Below, piece by piece: positions 11,545-22,617 of a stretch of 64,000 bases of DNA. The notes under the pieces were generated by a model. The model did no database searches, was not told the DNA's origin, and saw only the letters and a list, made by a program, of their open reading frames with translations. How positions within the stretch are numbered: the first letter of the stretch is position 1; each line of letters starts with the position of its first letter. The stretch is from Adiantum capillus-veneris (lineage: Eukaryota > Streptophyta > Polypodiopsida > Polypodiales > Pteridaceae), in assembly GCA_014529385.2 (NCBI GenBank), contig CM043963.1, positions 80,985,412 to 81,049,411 of the forward strand, written 5' to 3'. A program made the position numbers and the translations under genes.

Positions 11545-13466
11545 TCACTCTAACTCATCACCTGAGCCATTCTCAGCTTGATCATGCCTTGATGGAGGCA
11601 GAGTTGGTATGCTCACACAAACTCGTTTGCTGGTAGAACCATTCATGACACGAACGTTAGCAAACCCACTTCTCGGAGCGGTGAGATAGTGCCCATTTTC
11701 TATTCTGGTTCTCGGCACAAAACGATCATCACGTTCCTTTCCCTCTTCACATCTGCCAGAGTTTGTTCTGTTGGCATCAGGATCTGACGAAGGATCTGAC
11801 GACTTGTCCGAAACTATGTCTGCTGACTACTTAAAATTTTGGCGCAGCAAACCATTCACATCGTCTGTGGATGGATCTGCTTCCCTCCTTGAAGGAAAGA
11901 TGCTTGATGACTGAGTTGGCCTAAGCCCAGTAGAGTCAACCGAACAGGCCTTCTGTCGTTTTGGTACAGAGTTTCTCAATTCATCACAGGCATCCCCAGC
12001 TTGGCCTTCCTGTGAAGATGGTGGAGAGTTGCTCGATGATTCCAGTCCTGGGCGGCAAATTCTTTTCGGCCTTGAAGGGAAAACAAATTGCGGGATCTGC
12101 TTCCGTCGTATGTGTGAAACATGAATTCTCATGCCAGGCTTTCTGTAGCGATAACTATTGATTGAATGCCTAAACTTATCAACAGCCCCCTGTATATTGA
12201 ACTGCTGCTGGCCTTCTTGAACGGGAACACCTGCATGCCCACACCGCAATCCCATGAAAAAGGCTATGTGTTGCATTTGCTTGGACGTATCTACAAATTC
12301 GCAGGGATAGGGATGGCATTGCAAGAGAAGCTTTGTATCGCGCTCGATCCTCATTGTCAACTGTCTGAGACGGGATTCCACCCAACCCTTCCATGTACGC
12401 AGGTCATCCTCATCTACGGCCATTATATCAATCTGCAGGTAGTTTTTGTAAGCCTCAAAAAATGGAAAAGTCTCAAAGAGCGCACTCCATTCTGCCTGCC
12501 TTATCTCCACAGCCTTGCAGACCTGGTTGGCATTCTCAAACTGGTCAGTTATGACTTGAAGAGTACTGGCGGAGACATTGTAGCTAGAGTTCATGCATGG
12601 ATATGCAGGGGTTATGATGGGCATCACATGTGTCCCGTCCCTTGGGTTCTTTTGAGGATCCCAGACAGGAAAGCCCAGCGTCCCTTGTTCAATCTCGCAT
12701 AGCATGACAGGGCTTCGCCATCTCCATTGTGTGTAAACTTGGAAGAACCTGCAAAGCAGCATGCTGGGTACAGCATTTGGATACAACTGGAAAATGCGAG
12801 CCACCAACAGAGCCCAATTCACTCCGCCAAGAAAGCCGGAGACATTTGAATACACTACTCGTCTTCTGGCCCAAAGCTTGATACACCGGAGCGTGGTGTG
12901 AAATGCCAGAATGTTAGGAACAAGGCACAGTATGAGGTCCGTAACCCGACATCCATTCAGACTTCGCACGCTTTGCTCATCAACATTGCATAGAATGGAG
13001 TCTTCAGATAGGTCTAGGTCCTCTGGAATGACCCAAAGCGCAAGCCTTGCATACAACAGATCTACTGAAATGCCTTGGAACTTGAATTTGAGAAGAGGAA
13101 CATGGGCATCTGGGACGGGATGAAGCTCCGTAACTTGGGGATTTTCCCTGAGCATGTCATGAAGCACAATGAAGAAATCGTCCTCTCGAGTAGCATGTCG
13201 AGGGCCGACACAGAGGGCATCGATGTCTGCGCCAGGGCCATGCACGCCGAGTCGATACGATCCGAAAGTGAAGATCGTGGCATTTGCCTGCTCAACGAGC
13301 TCATGGCTAAAGCCCCTGTTGCAACTGACGTGCTTCGAAGCATGGACTCTTGGGGAGGTTCATAAACTCCAGCGCTCAATAAGAAATCGGTGAGTTTGCG
13401 GTCGATGACAGCGTCGGCCTCTGTGGGTCCAGAAGACGAGAGGTGCTTCTCGGGGAAATGGCACAT
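11545..13466 (-). pseudogene. Nuclear poly(A) polymerase retrocopy (PAPS-like)
   Basis: Poly(A) polymerase adds the poly(A) tail to pre-mRNA in the nucleus. The minus frame 11827-13245 (472 aa) carries the nucleotidyltransferase catalytic residues: GADID (D7 and D9 of this ORF) and ISVDLLYARL (D62). It also has the central domain (SLNGCRVTDLILCLVPNI, SNVSGFLGGVNWALLVARI, PIITPAYPCMNSSYNVS) and the C-terminal RNA-binding domain (FFEAYKNYLQIDIMAVDEDD, WKGWVESRLRQLTMRIER, HVSHIRRKQIP). Upstream the same frame still reads NATIFTFGSYRLGV. The true N-terminus (SSSGPTEADAVIDRKLTDFL) is in another frame, with about a dozen residues lost at the junction near 13340; its ATG is probably 13466. A TAG at 11827-11829 ends the frame, but 93 further open codons follow to a TGA at 11545. 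Plant PAPS genes have many introns; none is seen here, so a processed retrocopy is inferred. Function is doubtful. Confidence 0.88.
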
Positions 13467-13749
13467 TTCAGTCCTCAACTTCGTTCTCTCTGCGCGGACA
13501 GGCGTCCTCAAACGCTGCTCCTCCACTTGGCTCCTGAGTCCTCGACTTCGCTCGGCAAGGCAGGCAGGCAGGGCTTCGTCGAGTCGCACACTGGAAGACC
13601 TCGATAAAAATTTGTAATGCATGCATACTTGTAGCGCCGGCCAAAATCGAAGGGGCGCTTAAAAACTTGTAAATGAGCTTTTTCATTGTGGGATGACTGA
13701 GTGCATTCATCTTACTGACTGGAAATTTTGAATAGTTAGTGATGGTGCG

Positions 13750-13787
<38 letters not shown>

Positions 13788-14326
13788 TGAGTGCACAAAC
13801 AGTATGAGACGGGATTGCAATGTTGTGCTTATTAATTGGCTGGGGGTTAATTTAGAACCGTTTATGGCACACAAGCATCAAACACGAGTTGTTGAAGTTT
13901 GTTACATGCTATGCCTGTTTTTATGGAGTTGATATGTTCCATATTCTTTGGGAGGCCAGTATATGCCTAAGACTTACACATGTAGCTGTAAGGTGTTACT
14001 TCAGCTCTCAATAAATCAGAGCAAAGCAAAGGGTGTTCTAAATATGTGATATTTACAATTTTACTGTCCTAAAATGTATTTGGTGGTAGTTCGATCAAAG
14101 AGGGAGTTGCTGGTTATTTGAGCGCGTTTGAAGTTGAAAGAAACATGCACAATTGTTCCATCATGAGCATTTATGTATGGAAATGCAAAGAAAATTACAA
14201 GCGGGTTTGTGCAGAGGAATAAATCCCTCTCTCCTTCTCTCTCTCTCTCTCTCAACCCTCATTGTATGTGTTTCTCTCCCTATATTGGTATTGTTCTCTC
14301 CATATTTATGTGTGAGAATGTGAGCT
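13467..14326. other. Non-coding DNA with (GA)n tract
   Basis: The region upstream of the poly(A) polymerase copy. A (GA)n run lies at about 13754-13786 and a short (CT)n at about 14227-14252. An open minus frame continues upstream from 13466 to 13622 without recognisable similarity; it could be 5' UTR of the copied transcript. Confidence 0.45.
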
Positions 14327-14530
14327 AACCTTCAAAAAAATACAATAAAATCTCATGGCAAAGTTAATCATTGAAAAAAATAAAAAATAAAAAAATAACC
14401 TTAAAAAAAAAACAATAAAATCTCATGGCAAAGTTAATTGCTGAAAAAAATAAATAATAAAAAAATAACCTTCAAAAAGACACAATAAAATTTCATGGCA
14501 AAGTCAATCATTGAAAAAATAAAAAATTCA
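14327..14530. repeat. 70-bp tandem repeat, three units
   Basis: The anchor ACAATAAAATCTCATGGCA recurs at 14342, 14412 and 14482 (exactly 70 bases apart, one T change in the third), with A-rich linkers. Confidence 0.9.
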
Positions 14531-15626
14531 AAAATGCAAAAAAGAAAGGTATTTCTAATGGCTATTTTTTGAAAATGCATAATTTCTTGTGAGGTCCTCT
14601 GGGAAAATCGTATCACCTAGCCTATGAGGGAAATTTTTACACACAATAGCACACAACAATTTCCCATTCACTGCCCAATGCGGCTTGGGGCATGCACAAT
14701 TGGGGTCTGTGGAAACCCAAGGGGAGGGATGCAGATAGATGTCAAGGGCAAGATTGATTGGGGGTGGCAACTACAACAAATGGCAGGGCCTTGGTGACAC
14801 CAACTCTGAGCAAGAGTTGGCTATGAATGCACCTCACATTCATGACCTACTAGGCATTGCCCCGACATGTCACCTTCCGATCCACGGTTATAAAAAAATT
14901 CATGGACAGGATTACAAAATTACAAGCCTTAAGGTATGTTCCATGAATCCCTTCTTGTGTAGACTGCTTTGAAGTTTTCTCTAAAGTTCAAGGCTACAAC
15001 TTATAAGAGGTTGTAATACAAATCGTAGGTTCTCTCAAGAAGTTCAATGTGCCAGCTTTGGGAGGAATTGCAACTTTTAACTGCAACGTCGTTAACATTG
15101 TTGAGGTCCAAGCTCCCAAGCTGCACAACTTCCAAGCTTAAATTTGGATTTTGATTATTCAAGACTTAAGGTATGTCTTGTATATTGATATTAAAGTTTG
15201 TGCCATGGCGATAGTATTTGTCTTTCAAAAATACTGTCAACTTTGCATAAGAAGGGTTGATTTGCAAAGAACCTTGCAATTGAAGAGGCGAAGCTATAGT
15301 TTCCCTTTAGTTGTGAAGGAGAAAAATTTGAACAATTGAACATTAGAAGGGCTATTCGATAAATTTCCCTTTGAAAATCAAATTCAAATTTTAGAAGGGC
15401 TATGGACCTATCGTGATGGTTAATATAATTTTTATTTGGTTAGTCACTAGTGACTCTTGGCCCTTGGGGTTTGTTCGTGGCGGATGGTCGTGTGCACACA
15501 TACAACCTACGTGTCAATGATAATTATTGAGTCATGTTGGGCCTTTGTTTCTTTCATGCTCTCTGTGTCTCAGCAAGTTGGATCTTGCAACTACTATCAT
15601 GCTATGGTGAACTATTATTCAATTGA
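14531..15626. other. Unassigned non-coding DNA
   Basis: About 1.1 kb with no coding similarity, element end or repeat I can support. It ends where homology to the G-family LTR begins. Confidence 0.4.
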
Positions 15627-17268
15627 GGGGACCAAGAGGAGAGATGGTTACACCTCAATACGGGCTCAAAAGAAGGTAGTCTACCAAAGAGCAAAGTGCA
15701 TCTAATCAAGTTTAAAAGACCTTAGGGTTAGCTTCATTAAAGACCTCCAATAGTTAGTGTTAATAGTCCTTTGACTTTACGTCGAGCTTGAGGTTGGAAC
15801 CCAACCTAAGCTTGAGGTGCTTGTCGTGCTTGATGACTAAGGTGCGTGCTTGATGACTAAGGTGATTGAGGTGCTTGTCATGCTTGATGACTAAGGTACT
15901 TGAGGTGCTTGTCATACTTAATGGGGGGTAAGGTGCTTGAGTCAAAAAGAGACCCTACAAACTTAATGAGGAAGGTGCTTGAGAAGCTTCTCATACATGG
16001 GGGGTAAGGTGCTCGAGTCAAAAAGAGACCCTACAAACTTAATGAGGAAGGTGCTTGAAAAGCTTCCCATGCATGGGGGTTAAGGTGTTTGAGTCAAAAA
16101 GAGACCCTACAAACTTAGTGAGAAAGGTGGTTGAGAAGCTTCCCATGCATGGGGGGGTAAGGTGCTTGAGTAAAAAAGAGACCTTACAAATTTAATGAGG
16201 AAGGTGCTTGAGAAGCTTCCTATTTCACTCACCCAAAGGGAACCCCTTTTCTCAAAGGGCACATGGGACACATGTCAGACTCTCCCTATGCTTAACCACA
16301 TGGTGTGCTTGAATGCTTTTGGTTGGGCTAAAGAGGGGTCCAATGAGCTTCTAGTTCCATCCAACAAATATCTAGATATTTTCAAGCTCTCTCTCTCTCT
16401 CTAAGGGGTAAGGAGGACACTTGTCCAAAGACTACCCATGTACTTGAATGCATATTGCATGTGATTGGCTAGGGGGGAGAGGGGTCCAATGAGCTTGAAA
16501 CATGTGTAAAAGCTACAAATCACCCCAAGCAAGCAAGGGGGTGCTGGGGGGATATACACCACACACACACACACTCATTTTGTGGATTCATTCTCACTTG
16601 GTGAAAGTTGAGAAACTCCACGTCCTTCTCCACGCTTGTGAGAAGTGAGAGCCTACACCAACACTCTTGGCTATGAATGCAAATCCAACCAAGAGCCATG
16701 CTTCAATGCTTAAGCTTACCATCTTCTCCATCTTCATTACTATGCTATTATGTATGCTAGCAAGAAGAGTGATGATAAGTGATGAACTATTTCTTTCTCC
16801 TATGGAATGTTTCTTCTTCCTCTTCCCTACCCTCATTCCTCGTTAGCTCTCTCCACCTTCGAAGGTGTTTGAGACCTTGGGACTGAGGCTTGGGATAGTT
16901 AATTCTTTCTACAAAGTTTATGTTATGTTTGTGATGCATGAATCTTTACATCTTCATTGCATCACCTAGGTCACAAGGAACACAAAGATTGTATTGTGCC
17001 AAGTCTCTTTAGATGGGAGAAACTATGATACAAATGTGTATTGGAGGGGGGACCGGCTCTGTATGAATCCGGTCCTCAACTATTTTCATGTTCTCTAAAC
17101 TCTCTCTCTTACAAAAGTATTGTTAATACCAAGGTAACTAAGTACCATGTTTATGTTGCTACCATCAATTAAGTTCACCCGCTATGCTCACAAAGTAATC
17201 TCACAAACATGCTTTATCTAATTTCCTAATTCCACTACTCTCAAAGTTCATAGGCCATTTCCATTACA
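15627..17268 (+). repeat. 5' LTR of G2, first ~130 bases missing
   Basis: Homologous to 21189-22617 from about the GGGACCAAGAGGAGAGATGG point onward and ending CCATTTCCATTACA next to the primer site. The first ~130 bases of U3 are replaced by unrelated sequence. It holds more copies of the 76-base minisatellite than the 3' LTR. Confidence 0.85.
15920..16230. repeat. 76-bp minisatellite inside G2 5' LTR
   Basis: The anchor AGAGACCCTACAAACTTA recurs at about 15948, 16024, 16100 and 16177 (slightly varied in the last), period 76. The 3' LTR has three units at about 21365, 21440 and 21517. A shorter repeat of GAGGTGCTTGTC/TTGATGACTAAGGTG type lies at 15790-15920. Confidence 0.88.
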
Positions 17269-17269
17269 T

Positions 17270-17281
17270 TGGTATCAGAGC
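17270..17281 (+). other. Primer binding site of G2 (initiator Met-tRNA)
   Basis: TGGTATCAGAGC two bases after the LTR end, complementary to the 3' end of plant initiator methionine tRNA. Confidence 0.85.
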
Positions 17282-17682
17282 ATTTGGTTTCTCTTTTCTT
17301 GCTTAAGAAGAGAGGTCCTTAAGTAGCCTATTAATGGTTGGTTTTGTTAATTATATTACGGTAAGTCGGACTGGGATCTATTATCGATTTTGTTGAGCCC
17401 ACTATGTGGGATATGGTGCACACCTCGGGAGCTTTGGTCTCAATAATGGAGTCTTTTTAGACTTGCCTACGGCTTTACTATTATTGAGCCATAAGAAGTC
17501 CAAAAGGCGCCTACTCTGGACAACATCACTATGTAAGACTCACTCCACTACTCTCTATAATTAACCAATTCGATTCGTGGGTGTAGGTACTTAAGTGCCT
17601 ATTTTCAAAGGCTAAGAGGAGTAGCAACTAAGGTTTTGAATTGCCAAAGCATACACTAAGTAAACACATAAGTTTAATTAAC

Positions 17683-18472
17683 ATGGCTTACACTAACCAA
17701 GAGAATAGAATGAACATTGATAACTTTGATTTTGCACATGAAGGTGCTAATGATGATGCCCCCATGTTTGTTAATTATCTTGTCACTAGGTTGCAACAAG
17801 CTATGGGGCAACCCCGCTTTGCAAGACAAAGTTACTCTTTGTGCTTATGGGATTTCCTTTCCTCTCCAAGAGGAGAGAGAGCTTAGGAGGCCTCTTGATG
17901 AGACCCCCAAAACAAGACTCTCTCCCATATGAGAGGAGGAATCCAAAGATCAAGAAAGTAATGAATCCCTAAATTCCTCCGAAGATGTGGCTCCATGAAG
18001 AAGGCAAACTAAACGATCGCCAACTCCTCCCAAGAGGAAACGGTTAGCCCATAGTCCTTCTTCTTGTCACTCCAAAAGGGAAGAGAGGAAACAAAGGAAG
18101 AAAAGGGCAAGAAAGAGGTCACCCTCTTCTCCTTCTTCCTCACCTTCCTCCTCTACTAATGAAAGCTATGGCTATTCTCCTAGAGAATACAAGAGGGGAG
18201 GACATCGCAAATCTTACCTTGCATGGCGAAGGTTACAAAAGCTAAAGAAGTTCAAAGAGGGAGGAAAGAGTATCTCTTTTCTCACCTATGATGGGTGACC
18301 TTTGGTGCTACCAACAAAGTATTGGCCTTCATCCAACAATTTGATGCGGCCTTTGGAGACGAGGGCTTCACGGAGTCCTCCAAGCTACACCATGTAGCTA
18401 TGCACTTCCAAAAATCGGCTCCTCAATGGTGGGCTAGCCTTTGTGGCAACGGCGAAGCCCCAAAGACAAAGC
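17683..18472 (+). pseudogene. Gag of G2
   Basis: The ATG at 17683 opens MAYTNQENRMNIDNFDFAHE, followed across frameshifts by a basic Ser-rich stretch and the gag core (TNKVLAFIQQFDAAFGDEG, QKSAPQWWASLCGNGEAPK). It stops matching gag right after GNGEAPKT, where RNase H sequence begins. No zinc knuckle remains. Confidence 0.8.
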
Positions 18473-18489
18473 ATATGAGAGTCAAAGAC

Positions 18490-18790
18490 TCAACTTCAAT
18501 AAGTGAATATTGGGCAAATACGAAAAAAAAGCTACTAGCTATTCTATATGCCCTAAACACATGGAAACACTATCTCTTGGGGACTCCATTCATCCTACTA
18601 ATGGATCACAGAGCCTCAAGAACTTCATGACGCAAACCAAGATCTCCGACAAACAAACGAGGTGGAAAAATTTTCTTTTTCAATTTAAATTTCATATTGC
18701 TCACATTGCTAACAAGCACAATCAAGTGGTCGATGCACTTTTACAACGACCAACGGTAATTACAACCTTTGCATTAGGGAAGAAAAAAGA
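18490..18790 (+). pseudogene. RNase H fragment of G2, joined to gag
   Basis: Frames at 18295-18630 and 18510-18917 read KLLAILYALNTWKHYLLGTP and then SLKNFMTQTKISDKQTRWKN and HIAHIANKHNQVVDALLQRP, the C-terminal half of gypsy RNase H. The N-terminal half, all of RT and protease are deleted. Confidence 0.8.
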
Positions 18791-19785
18791 ACCATTCACC
18801 TTGAAGGATGGTTATCTTCCAAACGGCAATAGGCTATGTGTTACTTACCCATACAATACGAAAGTCACGTATGAACACCATACTTCACCTTATGCGGGGC
18901 AAAGAGGGGATCCATAATCTACTCTTCAAGGAGTAGAAATGTATTTCTGGTTGTCTACCATAAAAGTAAACATACAAGAGTATGTTTCAAAATGAGTGGT
19001 ATACCAAAAGTTGAAATTTGATCGAGGAAGCAACTTGGATTGTTTCAGTCGCACAGGCTTAACAAGAAAACACACTCTATGCCTATCAAAATACTATTAA
19101 GGCACATCAAATGGCAACCCTCTCTAGATCTCAAATTTTCAAGTATCATGGCTTTCCAACATCCATAGTGTCGGACAAAAATTCTAGAATGACCAGTAAT
19201 TTCTAGAAGGGTCTCTTTGAGAATCTAGGAAGTAAATTAAATTTCTCTTTCGATCTACCATCTACAAATGGATGACCAAAGTGAAATAACTAATCAAATG
19301 ATTCTTGATCTACTAAAAGTCTATGTCATGTAAGTGGATCAACGTTCTCAATTAAGGAAGTACCTACCTCTTATGGAGAATGCGTACAATGACATCGTAC
19401 ATACTTCTATGGGGAAAGCACCTTTCAAGGTTAAAGAGGGAAGATCCAAAAGTCCCTTACTACTTAAAGTACATGGGAAGATCTACACTGCTGATGAATA
19501 TAGCTGAGAATCACAAGAATCTTTTCCAAAGATTAAAGAGGTTATATCCATTTCAAAGCAAAGGCAAAAAGGGCTACTGCTAATAAGCATAGAAGAGCCT
19601 TAGCCTTTAAGAAACATGATTGGGTCTTGCTAAAGTTTCTCAAGGCTCGTCCAAGGCATACTACGAGCAAGAATCCTATGGGCCACCAAGAGTATTATGC
19701 TAAACTAGCAAAAAGATAATATGGTTCTTTTTAAATTCTTAATCCAATCAATGAGATGGCTTATCAATTAAAGTTTCCCCACCAT
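18791..19785 (+). pseudogene. Integrase remnant of G2
   Basis: Short frames show the zinc-domain linker (TSPYAGQRGDP), core pieces (RSQIFKYHGFPTSIVSDKNS) and core end (about 19380-19583). A trace of GHQEYYAKLAKR and ILNPINEMAYQLKFP follows just before the solo LTR. Numerous frameshifts. Confidence 0.7.
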
Positions 19786-19790
19786 TGACT

Positions 19791-20543
19791 TGTTAAGTAT
19801 GGAGCTTGATTTACCCTTGTAATTTTCTATGGTAAAAGAGCACATTTGTAAGGCCCCCATTATGAGGAGAAGCGATCGTGCGTGAAGGAAAATCACTCAC
19901 CGGAAACCAAAAGTTTCTTGGCAAAAAATCAGGGGTAACTTTAGGGGCCTCGGGGGCGGAAGCCCCCTGAGACTTTTTTTTCCTCGCCGGAATATTATGG
20001 CCGGAAAGTGGTCGAAAAACAACCGCCGGTTGGCCGGTGGCCATTGACTACCGGTGGCCGGTGGTCGGTGGTCAATGGCCGGTGGGGCCGGTGGCCGAAT
20101 TCAAAAGCGGACTTGTCTTCTGAAGGGCGGCCACACATGGGCGGATTGGAGGGTCCGATTTGGAATTATCTACACAAGGGCGGCTACACATGGCTGCCTC
20201 TCATGAGAGAGGGCAGCACTTTTGGCCTATAAAAGGAGGCCATTTCTACACACATTTCATAGTGTAAAGTTGATGCAACAAGGTGAGTGTGAGGTGGTGA
20301 GAGCGAAGCAAGGCGGAAGCTCCATTAAGGGTATAATCCCTTTGTAAACTACTTCTTGTTTTGAAGTACTAAAGCCATTGAGTAGCTGCTTTTCCGTGGA
20401 CGTAGCCCACATTGGGTGAACCACATATATTGTGTGTACTCTCTGTCTCTCTCTCTACTCTATAATCTCGTGTATGTAAATCTGTCTCTCTCCGTTAAGC
20501 AATCTACTCTATTATCTATTTATCTATGTCTTATTTCCTAACA
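19791..20543 (+). mobile_element. Solo LTR of copia family C, in G2
   Basis: TGTTAAGTATGG to TTTCCTAACA, 753 bases, matching the C-element LTRs. The TSD TGACT flanks it at 19786-19790 and 20544-20548. TATAAAA at 20228-20234. GGCCGGTGG-type minisatellite at about 20022-20100. The GGTCGG arrangement and CT tract length differ from other copies. Confidence 0.94.
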
Positions 20544-20840
20544 TGACTCATGCACCATGTTTTCCATGAGAGCCTACATAAGACTTACAAAGGAGCGCCA
20601 TCAAAAGAAGCAATAGTTGCAAACCCTCCAAAAATCGAGGATCAAGAAGAAATACTTCAACTTGAGTCCATCCTATGACATGAAGACAAGGTATTAAGAA
20701 ATGGTAACATTATTTGACGATATCTTATTAAGTTTAAGATTTTGTTTTTTTAAAGATGCTAGATGGATGCAAAGAACCTAGCTTAAGGATAATATGAACC
20801 TTGTCAATGCTTACAATGCTGCACTAGAGTAAGCATATGA
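20544..20840 (+). pseudogene. Chromodomain-region remnant of G2
   Basis: Continues the integrase tail past the solo LTR: IEDQEEILQLESIL, a stop, then HEDKVLRNGNII and RYLIKFK, parallel to the chromodomain of G1, ending in a CACTAGAGTAAGC equivalent. Then a 3' leader up to the LTR at 21189. Confidence 0.65.
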
Positions 20841-21188
20841 AAATGCATTTTCATTTAAAAATGGTTTTGTCTTAGAAGATTAATTCTCTTTTTATTGTGC
20901 ACAAATTTAAGAAGTATGCATGCTTAAAGTTATGTTTTGTCGTGATGACATCTCCCAAACACCAAGTAGAACTTGTCACTCTACTTTGGAAGTATGATAT
21001 GTACTAAAGAGAAAACATGCTTGTGACAGCTACATCTCCCAAGCACCAAATGGATTAGTCATCCATCTTGGAATGATGTCAAAGGGTAAAAAGGGATCCT
21101 CTACCCGCTAAGTAACATGGACTAATGACTAGGTTTTATCTTCTCTAACTCATAGTTGAGGACAACTATGATTTCAAGAGAGATATAA

Positions 21189-22617
21189 TGTCATTAAATC
21201 TAATATCTAGCTTACCCAAATGATTTTCTCATATTAAACCAATCATCTAATGTGGGAGAATAAACGGGAAAAAGAGTTAGAATAGAGACATGTGCTTCTA
21301 GACCTATCTCAACACATGGGACCCAAAGGAGAGATGGTTGCATCTCAATAGGGGTCCAAAAGGAGATACCCTACAAACTTAACGAGGAAGGTGCTTGAGA
21401 ATCTTCCCATGCATGGGGGTTAAGGTGCCTGAGTCAAAAAGAGACCCTACAAACTTAGTGAGGAAGGTGCTTGAGGCGGCTTCCCATGCATGGGGGGTAA
21501 GGTGCTTTAGTCAAAAAGAGACCCTACAAACTTAATGAGGAAGGTGCTTGAGAAGCTTCCTATGCATGAAAGTCCCAAAGTTAGGAGAATCTTTGACTTA
21601 ACCTTCCACTCACCCAAAGGACACCCCTTTTTTCAAAGGGCACATGGGACATATGAGACTCTCCCTATGCTTAAACACATGGTGTGCTTGAATGCTATTG
21701 GTTGGGCTAAAGAGGGGTCCAATGAGATTCTAGTTCCATCCAACAAATATCTAGATATTTTCAAGCTCTCTCTCTCTAAGGGGTAAGGAGACACTTGTCC
21801 AAAGACTATCCATGTACTTGAATGCATGCTGCATGTGATTGGCTAGGGGGGAGAGGGGTCCAATGAGCTTGAAACATGTGTAAAAGCTACAAATTGCCCC
21901 AAGCAAGCAAGGGGGGTGCTAGGGGATATACACCACACACACACTCTCATTTTGTGGATTCATTCTCACTTGGTGAAAGTTGAGAAAATCCACCTCCTTC
22001 TCCAAGCTTGTGAGAAGTGAGAGCCTACACCAACACTCTTGGCTATGGAATTCAATGCTTAAGCTTACCATCTTATCCATCTTCATTACTATGCTATTAT
22101 GTATGCTAGCAAGAAGAGTGATGATAAGTGATGAACTATTTCTTTCTCCTATGGAATGTTTCTACTTCCTCTCTCTTACCCTCATTCCCCGTTAGCTCTC
22201 TCCACCTTTGAAGGTGTTTGAGGCCTTGGGACTGAGGCTTGGGATAGTTAATACTTTCTACAAAGTTTATGTTATGTTTGTGATGCATGAAGCTTTCCAT
22301 CTTCATTGCATCACCTAGGTCACAAGGAACACAAGTATTGTATTGTACCAAGTCTCTCTAGATGGGAGAAACTATAATACAAATGCCTATTGGAGGGGGG
22401 ACCGGCTCCGTATGAATCCGGTCCTCAACTATTGTCATGTTCTCTAAACTCTCTCTCTTGCAAAAGTATTGTTTATGCCAAGTTAACTAAGTACCATGTT
22501 TATGTTGCTACCATCAATTAAAATCACCCGCTATGCTCACAAAGTAATATCACAAACGTGCTTTATTTAATTTCCTAATTCCGCTACTCTCAAAGTTCAT
22601 AGGCCATTTCCATTACA
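21189..22617 (+). repeat. 3' LTR of G2
   Basis: Begins TGTCATTAAATCTAATATC and ends CCATTTCCATTACA, 1429 bases. A clear TSD cannot be tested because the start of the 5' LTR is lost. Confidence 0.9.

Larger units (their letters stand above)
15627..22617 (+). mobile_element. Ty3/gypsy element G2, lacking protease and RT
   Basis: Plus-strand element with 5' LTR (start truncated), PBS, gag, RNase H, integrase with chromodomain trace, polypurine tract (TTTCAAGAGAGATATAA just before 21189) and a full 3' LTR. Gag passes directly into RNase H near 18470-18510, so protease and RT are gone. A solo copia LTR (19791-20543) interrupts the integrase end. Many stops. The LTRs match G1 and G3. Confidence 0.88.

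Noticed and set aside
11961-13617. Plus-strand ORFs over the poly(A) polymerase region (for example 12166-12702)
   Set aside because: Antisense shadows of the minus-strand frame, with no domain similarity.
14640-14970. Possible exon around 14739-14972
   Set aside because: No similarity, splice context or codon continuity that I can support.
15627-22617. G2 as an autonomous element
   Set aside because: Protease and RT are absent and all frames contain stops.
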